The notes under the pieces were generated by a model. It was not told the origin of the DNA and ran no database searches. It worked only from the letters and a program-made list of their open reading frames with translations. Both the position numbers and the translations under genes were made by a program. Positions 17,625 through 28,074 of a stretch of DNA of 64,000 bases are shown here, in pieces (positions within the stretch are counted from its first letter, which is position 1; the number at the start of each line of letters is the position of its first letter). The DNA comes from Brevundimonas pishanensis (GTDB lineage: Bacteria; Pseudomonadota; Alphaproteobacteria; Caulobacterales; Caulobacteraceae). The stretch spans positions 280,729 through 344,728 of the forward strand of contig NZ_JAJKBG010000004.1 in NCBI RefSeq assembly GCF_022750635.1, written 5' to 3'.

Positions 17625-18449
17625 TTACGGGGCCTTGGGCGGAGTATTCCCTCGTTCCGCAGCATCCGTAAAGGCCGAGAGCGTGACCTTGCCGCCGCAG
17701 GCCTCGATGTCGGCCGGAATGGTCGGCAGAGCGCCGCCACCGGGTGCATAGACATACCATCCCCTCACCTTCGGACAGACTGTCTCGCCCTGCGCCTCAT
17801 TGGGGATGACGGACCAGCCGATGAAGAACCGGGCGGTGTCTCCCGCCTTAAGTTCGATACGGTCCTTGCCCTCGACTGAGGCAAAGTAGCTGTCCGTCGT
17901 GCGCTGGACTTTCAGGGCACTGGTCTGGTCCTGAACGGGTCTGAGTTCGGGCCACTTCGGCAGAAGACAGCCCGTCGCGCCCTTAACCTTTAGAGTGACC
18001 GGCAAATGGCGATGGCCCATACCGGCGTCCATCTCTCCGGTTTCCAACTCAAGCTGATCTGCACGGCAGGCCGTCAGGGTCGGTGCCGGAGCCGCCGTAT
18101 TGGCGACGCGCGTACATTGAAGCGCCTCTCCGTCAGCTTGGGTCAGCGTGCCGACATCCTTGTTGTCCTCGTTGACCAGACGCCAGCTCACACGCCCGTC
18201 GCTGTATTCTATGCCGCGCTGAGCACCACGGGCGGTCATCCGGACCTCGCTGCCGTTCAGCGTCATATGCGCCAGCCCCCCCTGATCATAGCTGACCGTC
18301 AAAGGCTGCCCCTCGCCGCAGGAATACGTCACGACCTGCGAGGCCATCGCGGGATCCAGTTTTAGCCCCCCGCTCGTTTCCTGAGGCGTGGCCTGCTGCT
18401 GACAGGCCGCAAGCAAGGGCAGGATCACGCCCAGTTTGATCATCCGCAT
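17625..18449 (-). CDS. Lipoprotein with MliC-like and DUF4232-like domains
   Basis: The 274-residue protein starts MRMIKLGVILPLLAACQQQ; LAAC is a lipobox, with the ATG at 18449 preceded by GGGGAAA. Residues about 35-115 fit the MliC fold of C-type lysozyme inhibitors (VTYSCGEGQPLTVSYD, a GIEYSDGRVSWRLV strand, and a final LQCTR). Residues about 125-270 resemble DUF4232 (TACRADQLELETG, GATGCLLPKWPELRP, GDTARFFIGWSV). It probably sits on the inner face of the outer membrane and may blunt lysozyme (inference). It is divergent from the zinc receptor, with a Zur-like site about 105 bases upstream. Confidence 0.7.
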   Translation of the reverse strand: MRMIKLGVILPLLAACQQQATPQETSGGLKLDPAMASQVVTYSCGEGQPLTVSYDQGGLAHMTLNGSEVRMTARGAQRGIEYSDGRVSWRLVNEDNKDVGTLTQADGEALQCTRVANTAAPAPTLTACRADQLELETGEMDAGMGHRHLPVTLKVKGATGCLLPKWPELRPVQDQTSALKVQRTTDSYFASVEGKDRIELKAGDTARFFIGWSVIPNEAQGETVCPKVRGWYVYAPGGGALPTIPADIEACGGKVTLSAFTDAAERGNTPPKAP

Positions 18450-18552
18450 GGTGGTTTCCCCGCTGTTGGAGCCGCCCGATGGCCAGCCGATATGACCTAA
18501 ACGCCACAAAGCATGCGCGGCTCCGACGCTTTGAACGGAAAGCGGTTGCGAA

Positions 18553-18574
18553 GTGATATAATATAACATATCAC
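18553..18574. promoter_or_regulatory. Zur-like operator
   Basis: The 15-base core TGATATAATATAACA (18554-18568) matches the Zur consensus TGTTATA-N-TATAACA at all but one defined position. Flanking GTGATAT and ATATCAC make a 22-base dyad. It ends 19 bases before the receptor gene at 18593, where a zinc-bound Zur could block transcription. Confidence 0.75.
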
Positions 18575-18592
18575 GTCGCTCCATCAGGTCTT

Positions 18593-20668
18593 ATGGTGGT
18601 GTTTATGACGAACAAGTCTCTGCTTCTTTCCGTCTCGCTGTTGTCCCTTTGCGCGGGCGCGGCCCACGCACAGCAAGCTAGCGGCGATCCCCACGACCAT
18701 GTCACCGAGGTTGAGGAAATCGTCGTCCGCGCCCTGCCACTGGGCCGCTCCGGTGACGACGTTGCCTCCCACGTTTCGCTGCTCAGCGGCGAAGCCTTCG
18801 TCCAGCGCCGCACCTCGACGCTGGGTGACACCCTCAGCAGCCTTCCCGGCGTGAACTCGGACGCCTTTGGCGGCGGTGCCAGCCGCCCTGTCATCCGTGG
18901 CCAGACCAGCCCGCGCGTCAAAATCCTCAGCGAAGGCGCTGGCCTGATCGACGCCTCGGAGGTTTCCCCCGACCACGCCGTTTCGGGCGAACCGCTGCTG
19001 ATGGAAGGCGTGGAAATCCTGCGCGGCCCGTCGGCCCTTCTCTATGGTGGTGGTGCCATAGGCGGCGCCGTTAACCTGTTGGACAAGAAGATCCCGACCC
19101 GCATCCCGCTGAACGGTGGTGAGGGTGTGGTCGAATACCGCCACGGCAGCGTGGATAACGAAGACGCCGGGGTTGTCGGCCTGACGGTTGGCGCGGGCCA
19201 GTTTGCCCTGCGCCTCGAAGCTGTGGGTCGCCGTAGCGATGATTATCGCATCCCCGACAGCGACGAAGACCGCCTCGACGGCAGCTACAATAACACCTTC
19301 ACCGGCACGATCGGTGCCTCCTGGATCGGCGACAAGGGTTATCTGGGTGCGGCCTTCACCCAGCAGAAGAGCACCTACGGCCTGTCGGGCCACAGCCACG
19401 AGTTCGCCTCGTGCCATCCGCACGGCACCTCGCTGCACTGCGGCGGTCATGACGACCATGGCCATGATGACCACGACGATCACGACGACGATCACGACCA
19501 CGACCATGACCACGCAGCACCGGAAGTGCGCCTGCTAAGCCAACGGGTCGATCTGCGCGGTGAACTGCGCAACCCGATGCAGGGCATCGAACGCATCCGT
19601 CTGCGTGCTGGCTACACCGACTACGAGCACAAGGAAGTGGAAGAAGGCGAGGTCCTGACCACCTTCAGCAACAAGGGCTATGACGGTCGCCTCGAAGTCC
19701 AGCACTCCGAATGGAACGGCCTGCGCGGCGTCGGTGGTGTTCAGATCAGCAAGACCGAGTTCGGTGCGGTAGGTCTTGAGTCCTATCTGCGCCCGACCGA
19801 AACCCAGTCCACCGGCCTCTTCGTTATGGAAGAGTACGAACTGGGCGGCTGGCATCTGGAAAGCGCAGTGCGCAAGGATTGGACCGAAACCTCCGTGTTG
19901 AACGGTGCGTCGGTCGATCACGATCCGCTGTCTGTCTCCGCGTCCGCCCTGTGGCACTTCAATCCGCAATGGACGGTCGCCTTGTCGCTGGCGCGTTCGC
20001 AGCGTGCACCTACCGCGCAGGAAATGTTCGCACGCGGCGTCCACCTGGCGACCAACACCTATGAGCTGGGCACCGCTTCGCTGAACCTCGAGACCGCCAA
20101 GTCCGCCGAACTGACCCTTCGCAAGGCCGAGGGTCGCCTGACCGGTACCGTCAGCGTCTATAGCTATGACTATGACAACTACATTTTCGCCAACACTCTG
20201 GATCAGCACGAAGACTTCCGCCTGATCCGCTACGAGCAGGCGGACGCCAAATTCACCGGCATCGACGCCGAGGTGACCGCCAAGATCACGCCGGCTCTGA
20301 GCGCAACCGTCTATGGCGACTATGTCCGCGCCAAGCTGGACAGCGGCGATAACCTGCCCCGCATCCCCGCGGGCCGCTTGGGCGCTCGCCTGTCGGGCTA
20401 TCATGGCCCGTGGTCGGGTGAACTGGATTACAGCCACGTCTTCGAACAGGCCAAGGTCGCCGACTATGAAGACAAGACCCCCGGCTATGACCTGTTGAGC
20501 GCAACCGCTGCCTACGGCTTCAACATCGCCGACAAGGCCGATGCCGAAATCTACGTACGCGGCACCAATCTGCTGGACGAAAAGGCCTGGAGCCACGCCT
20601 CGTTCCTCGGCGAACGCGCTCCGATCCGTGGACGCGGTGTGACCGCCGGTGTGCGCGTGCGCTTCTAA
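18593..20668 (+). CDS. TonB-dependent outer membrane receptor, probable zinc uptake (ZnuD-like)
   Basis: The 691-residue protein has a signal peptide ending in AAHA, then a plug domain (VEEIVVRALPLGRS, LGDTLSSLPGVNS, VEILRGPSALLYGGGAIGG) and a beta-barrel ending in a C-terminal aromatic/Phe (VRVRF). Residues about 270-307 form a loop with two cysteines (CHPHG, LHCGGHDDHGHDD) and alternating His and Asp, as in ZnuD-type zinc receptors. With the Zur-like box upstream this supports zinc import into the periplasm, powered by TonB. Start may be ATG 18593 or ATG 18605; the second removes four residues from the signal peptide. A terminator follows. Confidence 0.9.
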   Translation: MVVFMTNKSLLLSVSLLSLCAGAAHAQQASGDPHDHVTEVEEIVVRALPLGRSGDDVASHVSLLSGEAFVQRRTSTLGDTLSSLPGVNSDAFGGGASRPVIRGQTSPRVKILSEGAGLIDASEVSPDHAVSGEPLLMEGVEILRGPSALLYGGGAIGGAVNLLDKKIPTRIPLNGGEGVVEYRHGSVDNEDAGVVGLTVGAGQFALRLEAVGRRSDDYRIPDSDEDRLDGSYNNTFTGTIGASWIGDKGYLGAAFTQQKSTYGLSGHSHEFASCHPHGTSLHCGGHDDHGHDDHDDHDDDHDHDHDHAAPEVRLLSQRVDLRGELRNPMQGIERIRLRAGYTDYEHKEVEEGEVLTTFSNKGYDGRLEVQHSEWNGLRGVGGVQISKTEFGAVGLESYLRPTETQSTGLFVMEEYELGGWHLESAVRKDWTETSVLNGASVDHDPLSVSASALWHFNPQWTVALSLARSQRAPTAQEMFARGVHLATNTYELGTASLNLETAKSAELTLRKAEGRLTGTVSVYSYDYDNYIFANTLDQHEDFRLIRYEQADAKFTGIDAEVTAKITPALSATVYGDYVRAKLDSGDNLPRIPAGRLGARLSGYHGPWSGELDYSHVFEQAKVADYEDKTPGYDLLSATAAYGFNIADKADAEIYVRGTNLLDEKAWSHASFLGERAPIRGRGVTAGVRVRF

Positions 20669-20699
20669 AGCCACACTCACTCCAACATTCCAAAAAGTT

Positions 20700-20732
20700 G
20701 AGGGGCGGGATCGACGGATTCCGCCCCTCTTT
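20700..20732 (+). terminator. Terminator after the zinc receptor
   Basis: GAGGGGCGG and CCGCCCCTC pair perfectly, extended by a partial GATC/GGATT stem, and are followed by a short T-run. It lies 30 bases after the receptor stop codon. Confidence 0.8.
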
Positions 20733-20906
20733 GCGTTGAACCTTCCAACACCTGACGTTCATGGAACGATTTTCTTGCGATCGACCTCATGGTCAGGCCG
20801 GATTTTTAAACTGCGGTTCAGCCAGCGTTCACCGCTGCAGTTCTAAGCCGATAACAACAATAAAGCCGACTGGCCTCCCCGTCGGTCGGTAACCCTCAGG
20901 ACTGAT

Positions 20907-23510
20907 ATGTCGCCCGTAACTCTTCTGCTTGCCTTGGCCTCGATGTCACCGGAAGCCGCTGCTTCCGCTGCTGCAGCCAACCCTGCCGTTCAGCAAACGC
21001 CGACCCCTGCCCACGCTCCTGTTCAGGAGTCGTCGCAGACCGTTGACGAAGAAGACACCTATGACCTCGGCACCATCACTGCGACCGCGGTGTCGCGTCG
21101 CGGTGCCGCTCTGGGAGGTTATGAGCCCGAGGCAGTTCTGGATGCCGAGCAGCTCAAGGCCTATGGCGCGGGTACCATCGAAGAACTGATGACCTTGCTG
21201 GAGCCGCTGACCCGTTCGTCGCGCGGTGGCTCGCCGGTCTTCCTCGTCAATGGTCGCCGCATCTCCGGCTTCCAGGAAATCCGCGGCATCCCACCCGAAG
21301 CGATCGAACGCACTGAAATCCTACCCGAGGAAACCGCCCTGTCGTACGGCTATACCGCCGACCAGCGCGTGGTGAACTTCGTGCTGAAGGAGAACTTCCG
21401 CTCGGTCGCCCTGCAAGGCCAGGTGAAGCGTCCGTTCGACGGTGGCCGCACCCAGAGCGAGTTGGAAACCAACATCGTTCGTATCGGCGGCACGCAGCGC
21501 TGGACGCTGGACCTCGAATATCAGGCGGACAGCCCGCTGTACGAAACCGAGCGTGACATCGTCCGCCAAGCCAACGGCATTGGTGCAACGCCCGAAGAGC
21601 GCGTCGCCTATCAAACGCTGAACCCGCGCCGTCGCGGCTATGAGGTCAGCGGTTCGTACAAGCGCGATCTGGAAAGCGGTATCGGCCTGACGGTCAGCGG
21701 CAACGTTCAACAGAACAACCGACTGTCTTATCTCGGCCTGCCCGGTGTCTCTGTCACCCTGCCCGCCTCCAGCCCGTTTGCTTCGTCGCCGCAAGATGTG
21801 CGGGTCGAGCGCTTCCTCGGCACGGCAGGCCCGCTGTCGCGCGACGCCGACAGCCTATCGGCCAACATCAACGCTCTGGCCGATGGCTATATGGGCGAAT
21901 GGCGCTGGACGGTCAGCGGCGGCGTGAAGCGTAGCGAAACCGAAACCACCACCATGCGAGGTCTGAACACCACGGCATTCAGCGCCGGTGTCCGCGACGG
22001 TACCATCGACCCGTTTGGCGACCTGTCGGCTCTGGCCTTCAATCCTGATGATGTGTCCAAGTCGATCAACACCTCGGCCAATGTCGAAGGGGTTATCAAT
22101 GGTGCCCTGTGGCAAGCTCCGGCCGGCGCGTTGAACGCTACGTTCAAGGGTGGCTTCGACACCCAGAAGCAGGAAGCCGAAAATCTGCGCGGCGGCGTCT
22201 ATTCCGAGCGCAGCCTGTCGCGTGACCGGTTCAGTGCGTCCGGTAACTTCAACATGCCGCTGTTCAGCAGCGACATGGAAGGTATCGGCAAGCTGGGCAA
22301 TCTATCGGCAAACCTGAACCTTCAGTATGAAGACCTGTCGGACTTCGGTGGTCTGAACAAATGGACCGTCGGTCTGAACTATGCGCCGATCGACGCCCTG
22401 AACTTCACCGCCTCCTATGCGGACGAGCAATCGGCCCCGTCGATGGCCCAGTTGAACGATCCGGTGCTGAATACGCCGAACGTTCCGGTCTATGACTTCG
22501 CAACCGGCCAAAGCGTCATCATCAACCGTGTCGAAGGCGGCAACCGCGGCCTGTCGGCCGAGGACAAGTCGGTCCTGCGTCTAGGCGTGAACTGGAAGCC
22601 GCTGCAGGATAAAGACCTGCGCTTCACGGCCAACTACACCCGCACGGAAACCGACGGCATTATCGCCTCCTTCCCGACCATCACGCCTGCTCTCGAAGCT
22701 GCCCTTCCCGAGCGCTTCACCCGTGATTTGGCCGGCAATCTGATCGAGATCGATGCCCGCCCGCTGAACTTCGAGAACAGCCTCAAAGAAGAAATCCGCT
22801 GGGGCCTGAACTTCTCCACGCCGTTCGGCAAGCCGAACGCGGCGGCCATGGCGCGTCAGGCCGGTCAGGGTGGCGAAGGTCGCCCGCCTATGGGTGGTCC
22901 GCGCGGTGAAGGCCCGCCTCCTGGTGCCGCTCAAGGCGGCCGTCAGGGCGGCGGTCCCCGTATGGGGGCCGGCGGCAGTGGCCCGCGCATGGGCGGCGGC
23001 GGTGGCCGTGGCGGTCAGATGCAACCGGGTCAGGGACGCTTCAATGTCAGCCTGTATCACACCTATCGCATGACCGATGAGCTGACGATCCGCGAGGGTC
23101 TTCCGGTCATCGACTTGCTGGATGGCGGTGCGACGGGCGCGCGCGGTGGCCAGTCGCGTAACGAGCTTCAGCTTCAGGCTGGGGTGTTCAAGAGCGGCAT
23201 GGGTGCCTTCCTGAACGCCAACTGGGCGGAAGGAACGCGCGTCTCGGGTGGCAACTCGGGCGACCTGAACTTCTCTGACCTGACGACTGTGAACCTGAAT
23301 ATGTTCGCGGATCTGGGTCAGCGCACCAAACTGGTCGAGAAGTTCCCGTGGCTCACCGGTTCGCGCGTCTCGATCGGTATCGAGAACCTGTTCGACGAGC
23401 GTATCGAAGTGCGCGACGCGCTCGGCAACACGCCTCCCGCCTATCAGCCAGACTACATGGACCCGATGGGCCGGACGTTCCGGATCAACTTCCGCAAGAT
23501 CATCTTCTAA
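20907..23510 (+). CDS. TonB-dependent receptor with Gly/Pro-rich insertion, substrate unknown
   Basis: The 867-residue protein has a plug-like N-terminus (TIEELMTLLEPLTRSS, VFLVNGRRISGFQEIRGIP, PEAIERTEILPEETALSYG) and a large barrel closing with RTFRINFRKIIF. A TonB-box-like segment (DTYDLGTITATAV) is near residue 50. Oddities: the first 30 residues form a hydrophobic signal without the usual basic n-region, and residues about 650-710 are a low-complexity stretch rich in Gly, Pro, Arg and Gln (for example GGPRGEGPPPG and GGGGGRGGQM). TCAGGA precedes the ATG; no better upstream start exists because a stop lies close by. It is followed by a strong terminator, so it is probably a single-gene unit. 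Confidence 0.82.
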   Translation: MSPVTLLLALASMSPEAAASAAAANPAVQQTPTPAHAPVQESSQTVDEEDTYDLGTITATAVSRRGAALGGYEPEAVLDAEQLKAYGAGTIEELMTLLEPLTRSSRGGSPVFLVNGRRISGFQEIRGIPPEAIERTEILPEETALSYGYTADQRVVNFVLKENFRSVALQGQVKRPFDGGRTQSELETNIVRIGGTQRWTLDLEYQADSPLYETERDIVRQANGIGATPEERVAYQTLNPRRRGYEVSGSYKRDLESGIGLTVSGNVQQNNRLSYLGLPGVSVTLPASSPFASSPQDVRVERFLGTAGPLSRDADSLSANINALADGYMGEWRWTVSGGVKRSETETTTMRGLNTTAFSAGVRDGTIDPFGDLSALAFNPDDVSKSINTSANVEGVINGALWQAPAGALNATFKGGFDTQKQEAENLRGGVYSERSLSRDRFSASGNFNMPLFSSDMEGIGKLGNLSANLNLQYEDLSDFGGLNKWTVGLNYAPIDALNFTASYADEQSAPSMAQLNDPVLNTPNVPVYDFATGQSVIINRVEGGNRGLSAEDKSVLRLGVNWKPLQDKDLRFTANYTRTETDGIIASFPTITPALEAALPERFTRDLAGNLIEIDARPLNFENSLKEEIRWGLNFSTPFGKPNAAAMARQAGQGGEGRPPMGGPRGEGPPPGAAQGGRQGGGPRMGAGGSGPRMGGGGGRGGQMQPGQGRFNVSLYHTYRMTDELTIREGLPVIDLLDGGATGARGGQSRNELQLQAGVFKSGMGAFLNANWAEGTRVSGGNSGDLNFSDLTTVNLNMFADLGQRTKLVEKFPWLTGSRVSIGIENLFDERIEVRDALGNTPPAYQPDYMDPMGRTFRINFRKIIF

Positions 23511-23516
23511 AAACGA

Positions 23517-23549
23517 AAGGCCCGCTGGAAACAGCGGGCCTTCTCTTTT
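23517..23549 (+). terminator. Terminator after the second TonB receptor
   Basis: AAGGCCCGCTG and CAGCGGGCCTT pair perfectly around a GAAA tetraloop and are followed by a TTCTCTTTT stretch. Confidence 0.92.
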
Positions 23550-23560
23550 GTCGGATAGAA

Positions 23561-23594
23561 AAAAGCCCGCAGCGAACTGCGGGCCTTTTCTTTT
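23561..23594 (-). terminator. Terminator of the propionyl-CoA operon
   Basis: AAAAGCCCGCAG and CTGCGGGCCTTTT surround a CGAA tetraloop. Read on the minus strand the stem is followed by a T-run. It overlaps the end of mce and sits back to back with the terminator of the convergent receptor gene. Confidence 0.9.
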
Positions 23595-24017
23595 AGTGGT
23601 GGTCACTCTTCGGAGTTTCCATCAGTTCGATCAGGACGCCGCCCATCTCCTTCGGGTGAAGGAAGACGACAGGCGTGCCGTGGGCACCGATGCGCGGCTC
23701 GCCGGTGCCGAGGATGGTGACGCCCTTGGCACGCATTTCAGCGACCGCAGCGTGGATGTCCTCGACCTCGAAGCACACATGGTGCTGGCCGCCCTTGGGG
23801 TTCTTGGCGAGGAAGCCGAAAATCGGGCTGTTCTCGTCAAACGGCTCGATCAGTTCGATCTGTGCCGTCGGGGTATCGACGAAGCAGACCTTCACACCTT
23901 GGGCCGGCAGATCGAACGGTTCGCCGATCTTGGTCGCGCCCAGAATGTCGCGATAGAGCTTGATCGACCCTTCGATCGAAGGCGTCGCCACGCCGACGTG
24001 GTTCAGATTACCGATCA

Positions 24018-24018
<1 letters not shown>
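23593..24018 (-). CDS. mce: Methylmalonyl-CoA epimerase
   Basis: The 141-residue glyoxalase/VOC-fold protein interconverts (S)- and (R)-methylmalonyl-CoA. It begins MIGNLNHVGVATPSIEGSIK, with the metal-binding His in LNHVGVA. It continues with QIELIEPF, GQHHVCFEVEDIHAAV and VVFLHPKEMGGVLIELME, giving the usual four metal ligands (His, Gln/His, His, Glu). The ATG at 24018 shares its A with the TGA of mutB (TGATG), so translation is coupled. It completes the propionyl-CoA to succinyl-CoA route encoded just upstream. Confidence 0.97.
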
Positions 24019-26167
<2,149 letters not shown>

Positions 26168-26171
<4 letters not shown>

Positions 26172-27553
26172 TGGCCTGCCTCCTCAAACGCGGCGGCAAT
26201 ACGGACAGGTTTCAGCGGCTCGAACGCGCCATAGGTCGGCACCTCGTCATCGGCTTGGCTGACGATCACGCCGCGCGCGTCGGGGTCCACAAACTTGGTG
26301 ACGCCGACGATCTGCGCCGCGCCGTTCTGATAGACTTTTTCGGTAAACTCTCGCGCGCGGGCGATGCGCTGTTGCACAAGACCGCCCTCGAGGAAGGCGA
26401 CGATGCCGCCCTCGGCCTCATAGGCCTGGAACTCGGTCCATGCCGCCTCGGCCAGCTCGCGCGTGCGGGCATCCAGATACCAGCTACCCGAGGCCGGATC
26501 ATCGACGCGGCCCAGATTGCTCTCTTCCATCAGGATCAGCTGGGTATTGCGGGCCTGACGGCGGGCGAAATCATCGGGCAGACCTGCGGCGCGGGTAAAG
26601 CCGTCCAGCACCACGATATCGGCACCGCCGACGCTGCCTGCGAAACCGGCAGCGGTCAGGCGCAGCATGTTCGGCCACGGATCACGCGAGGCCAGCATAC
26701 GGCGCGACGAACGGGCCTCGATCTGGGCCTGAACCTCATAGCCGAAAGCCTTGGACACGTTCGACCAAAGGATACGCAGGGCGCGGATTTTGGACAGGCT
26801 GTCGAAATACTGCTGGTCCACTGCGACGCCCAGCGTCACCGAGGCCAGTGCCTTTTCAACCGACACGCCAGCCGTCACCAGCGTCTTGACGTAAAGCACC
26901 GCCGACGACAGGGCGAAGGCCAGTTCCTGACCGATCGATGCACCCGCCTCATGGGCGACCTGACCCGATGCGAGGAACAGGCGTGCTTCCGGATAGGTGT
27001 TCGACCAACCCGCGGCCTTTTGCGCCGCTTCGCTGACGATCTTGGCAAAGTCCTCCGGCGCACCGCCCGAACGGGCATAGGCCGAGATCGGGTCGAGGTG
27101 GAAAGACAGCTTGGCACGCGGCGAAGCCTTGGCCACGGCGTCCAGCGCCTCGCCCGCCTTTACGCCGTCAAAACCGGCATCCAGCGCGACCGGCGCCAGC
27201 TCCAGCGCCACGCCTTCCAGCGCGGCTGCCAGTGCGGAGGCATCCTTCACCACCGGACCGGACAACAGGACCGACGCGGCCCCGTTCTCCAGATCGGTCA
27301 GCACCGCCTTGTTCATGGCGGCGGCATCCCCGCCCTCGTTGATGGTGCGCAGGTCCCACGCGCGGCCTTCGCTGTCGCTGGGACGCGGTGCGAACACCGC
27401 GCCCTGCGCATTAGCCGTGCCATACAGCGGTCGGGTCGCCAACTGGTCCGCATCCAGATGGACGAGACTTTCCAGCGGGCGCTCTTTCAGCGCCTTGATC
27501 GCGGCATCGCGCCATTCAAGCGGGGTCGGGGTCTTAAAACTCGAGGAACTCAT
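26168..27553 (-). CDS. mutA: Methylmalonyl-CoA mutase, small subunit
   Basis: The 461-residue protein is related to the mutase barrel ([61 protein letters not shown]) but lacks the cobalamin-binding DxHxxG domain, as is normal for the non-catalytic partner. It pairs with MutB in a heterodimer. It is shorter than many small subunits (about 600 residues), because the whole C-terminal flavodoxin-like part is missing; that shortened form is seen in other alphaproteobacteria. It overlaps the DUF805 gene and mutB by four bases each. Confidence 0.92.
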
Positions 27554-28074
27554 TCGGAGACCTTCGCAAATTCTAGGCCCTTAGGGGAAGGCCCGTAGCG
27601 GTTTGGACCGCGGGTGCCGTCAAGGATGCCGACGACCACGAACAGATAAAAAGAGATTGCCATCCCAAGCAGATAGAACGTCCAGAAGGCCCCACTTCCA
27701 ACGATATAGCCGAGGCCGAATAGGCTTCGCCCCCACGCCAGAACAAATGTCATGATCACGAGAGCGATAATGGGTTTCGCGTTCTTGTCCCGATCATGGG
27801 CCCGCTTCGCAGCAAGCGCGCAGGCAGGCCACACGAGACAAAAGTTCAGAACAGCCTCAATAGCGACTGATGGCGTGTGCGAGAGGCGATTTCTGACCCC
27901 CGCTCCACCGCTTGTAAAAAGCGAGAAGTCTGGGCCAAAAATCGCTCCCATAGCGATGTCGAAGCCGAAAAAGACCACCACTTGCAAACCAATAGTGGTT
28001 AGCCAATAATCTCGGCGTCTCATCCGGCCATTAAAGCTAAACAGCTTCTGGCTGAGCGTGAGCTCAGCCGACAT
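27550..28074 (-). CDS. DUF805-family inner membrane protein inside the propionyl-CoA operon
   Basis: The 174-residue protein begins with the DUF805 signature LFSFNGRMRRRDYWL, has about four membrane helices (near 27-46, 68-85, 99-116 and 130-152), and ends with the family's GTRGPNRYGPSP element. The function of the family is unknown. Here its ATG shares a base with the pccA stop (TAATG) and its stop overlaps the mutA start by four bases, so it is translated as part of the pathway operon. A role in the pathway or in membrane placement of the enzymes is speculative. Confidence 0.85.
   Translation of the reverse strand: MSAELTLSQKLFSFNGRMRRRDYWLTTIGLQVVVFFGFDIAMGAIFGPDFSLFTSGGAGVRNRLSHTPSVAIEAVLNFCLVWPACALAAKRAHDRDKNAKPIIALVIMTFVLAWGRSLFGLGYIVGSGAFWTFYLLGMAISFYLFVVVGILDGTRGPNRYGPSPKGLEFAKVSE

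Noticed and set aside
16405..17751. Plus-strand open frame of 448 codons opposite kbl
   Set aside because: Shadow of kbl, whose PLP-binding motifs are intact on the minus strand.
19440..19515. Degenerate GAC/CAT/CAC repeats considered as a tandem-repeat or CRISPR-like array
   Set aside because: They are codons of the His/Asp-rich loop of the zinc receptor, in frame and irregular, with no spacers.
23517..23594. Two similar GC-rich palindromes considered as a repeat element
   Set aside because: Each has a tetraloop and a T-run in the direction of its own upstream gene; they are back-to-back terminators of convergent units.
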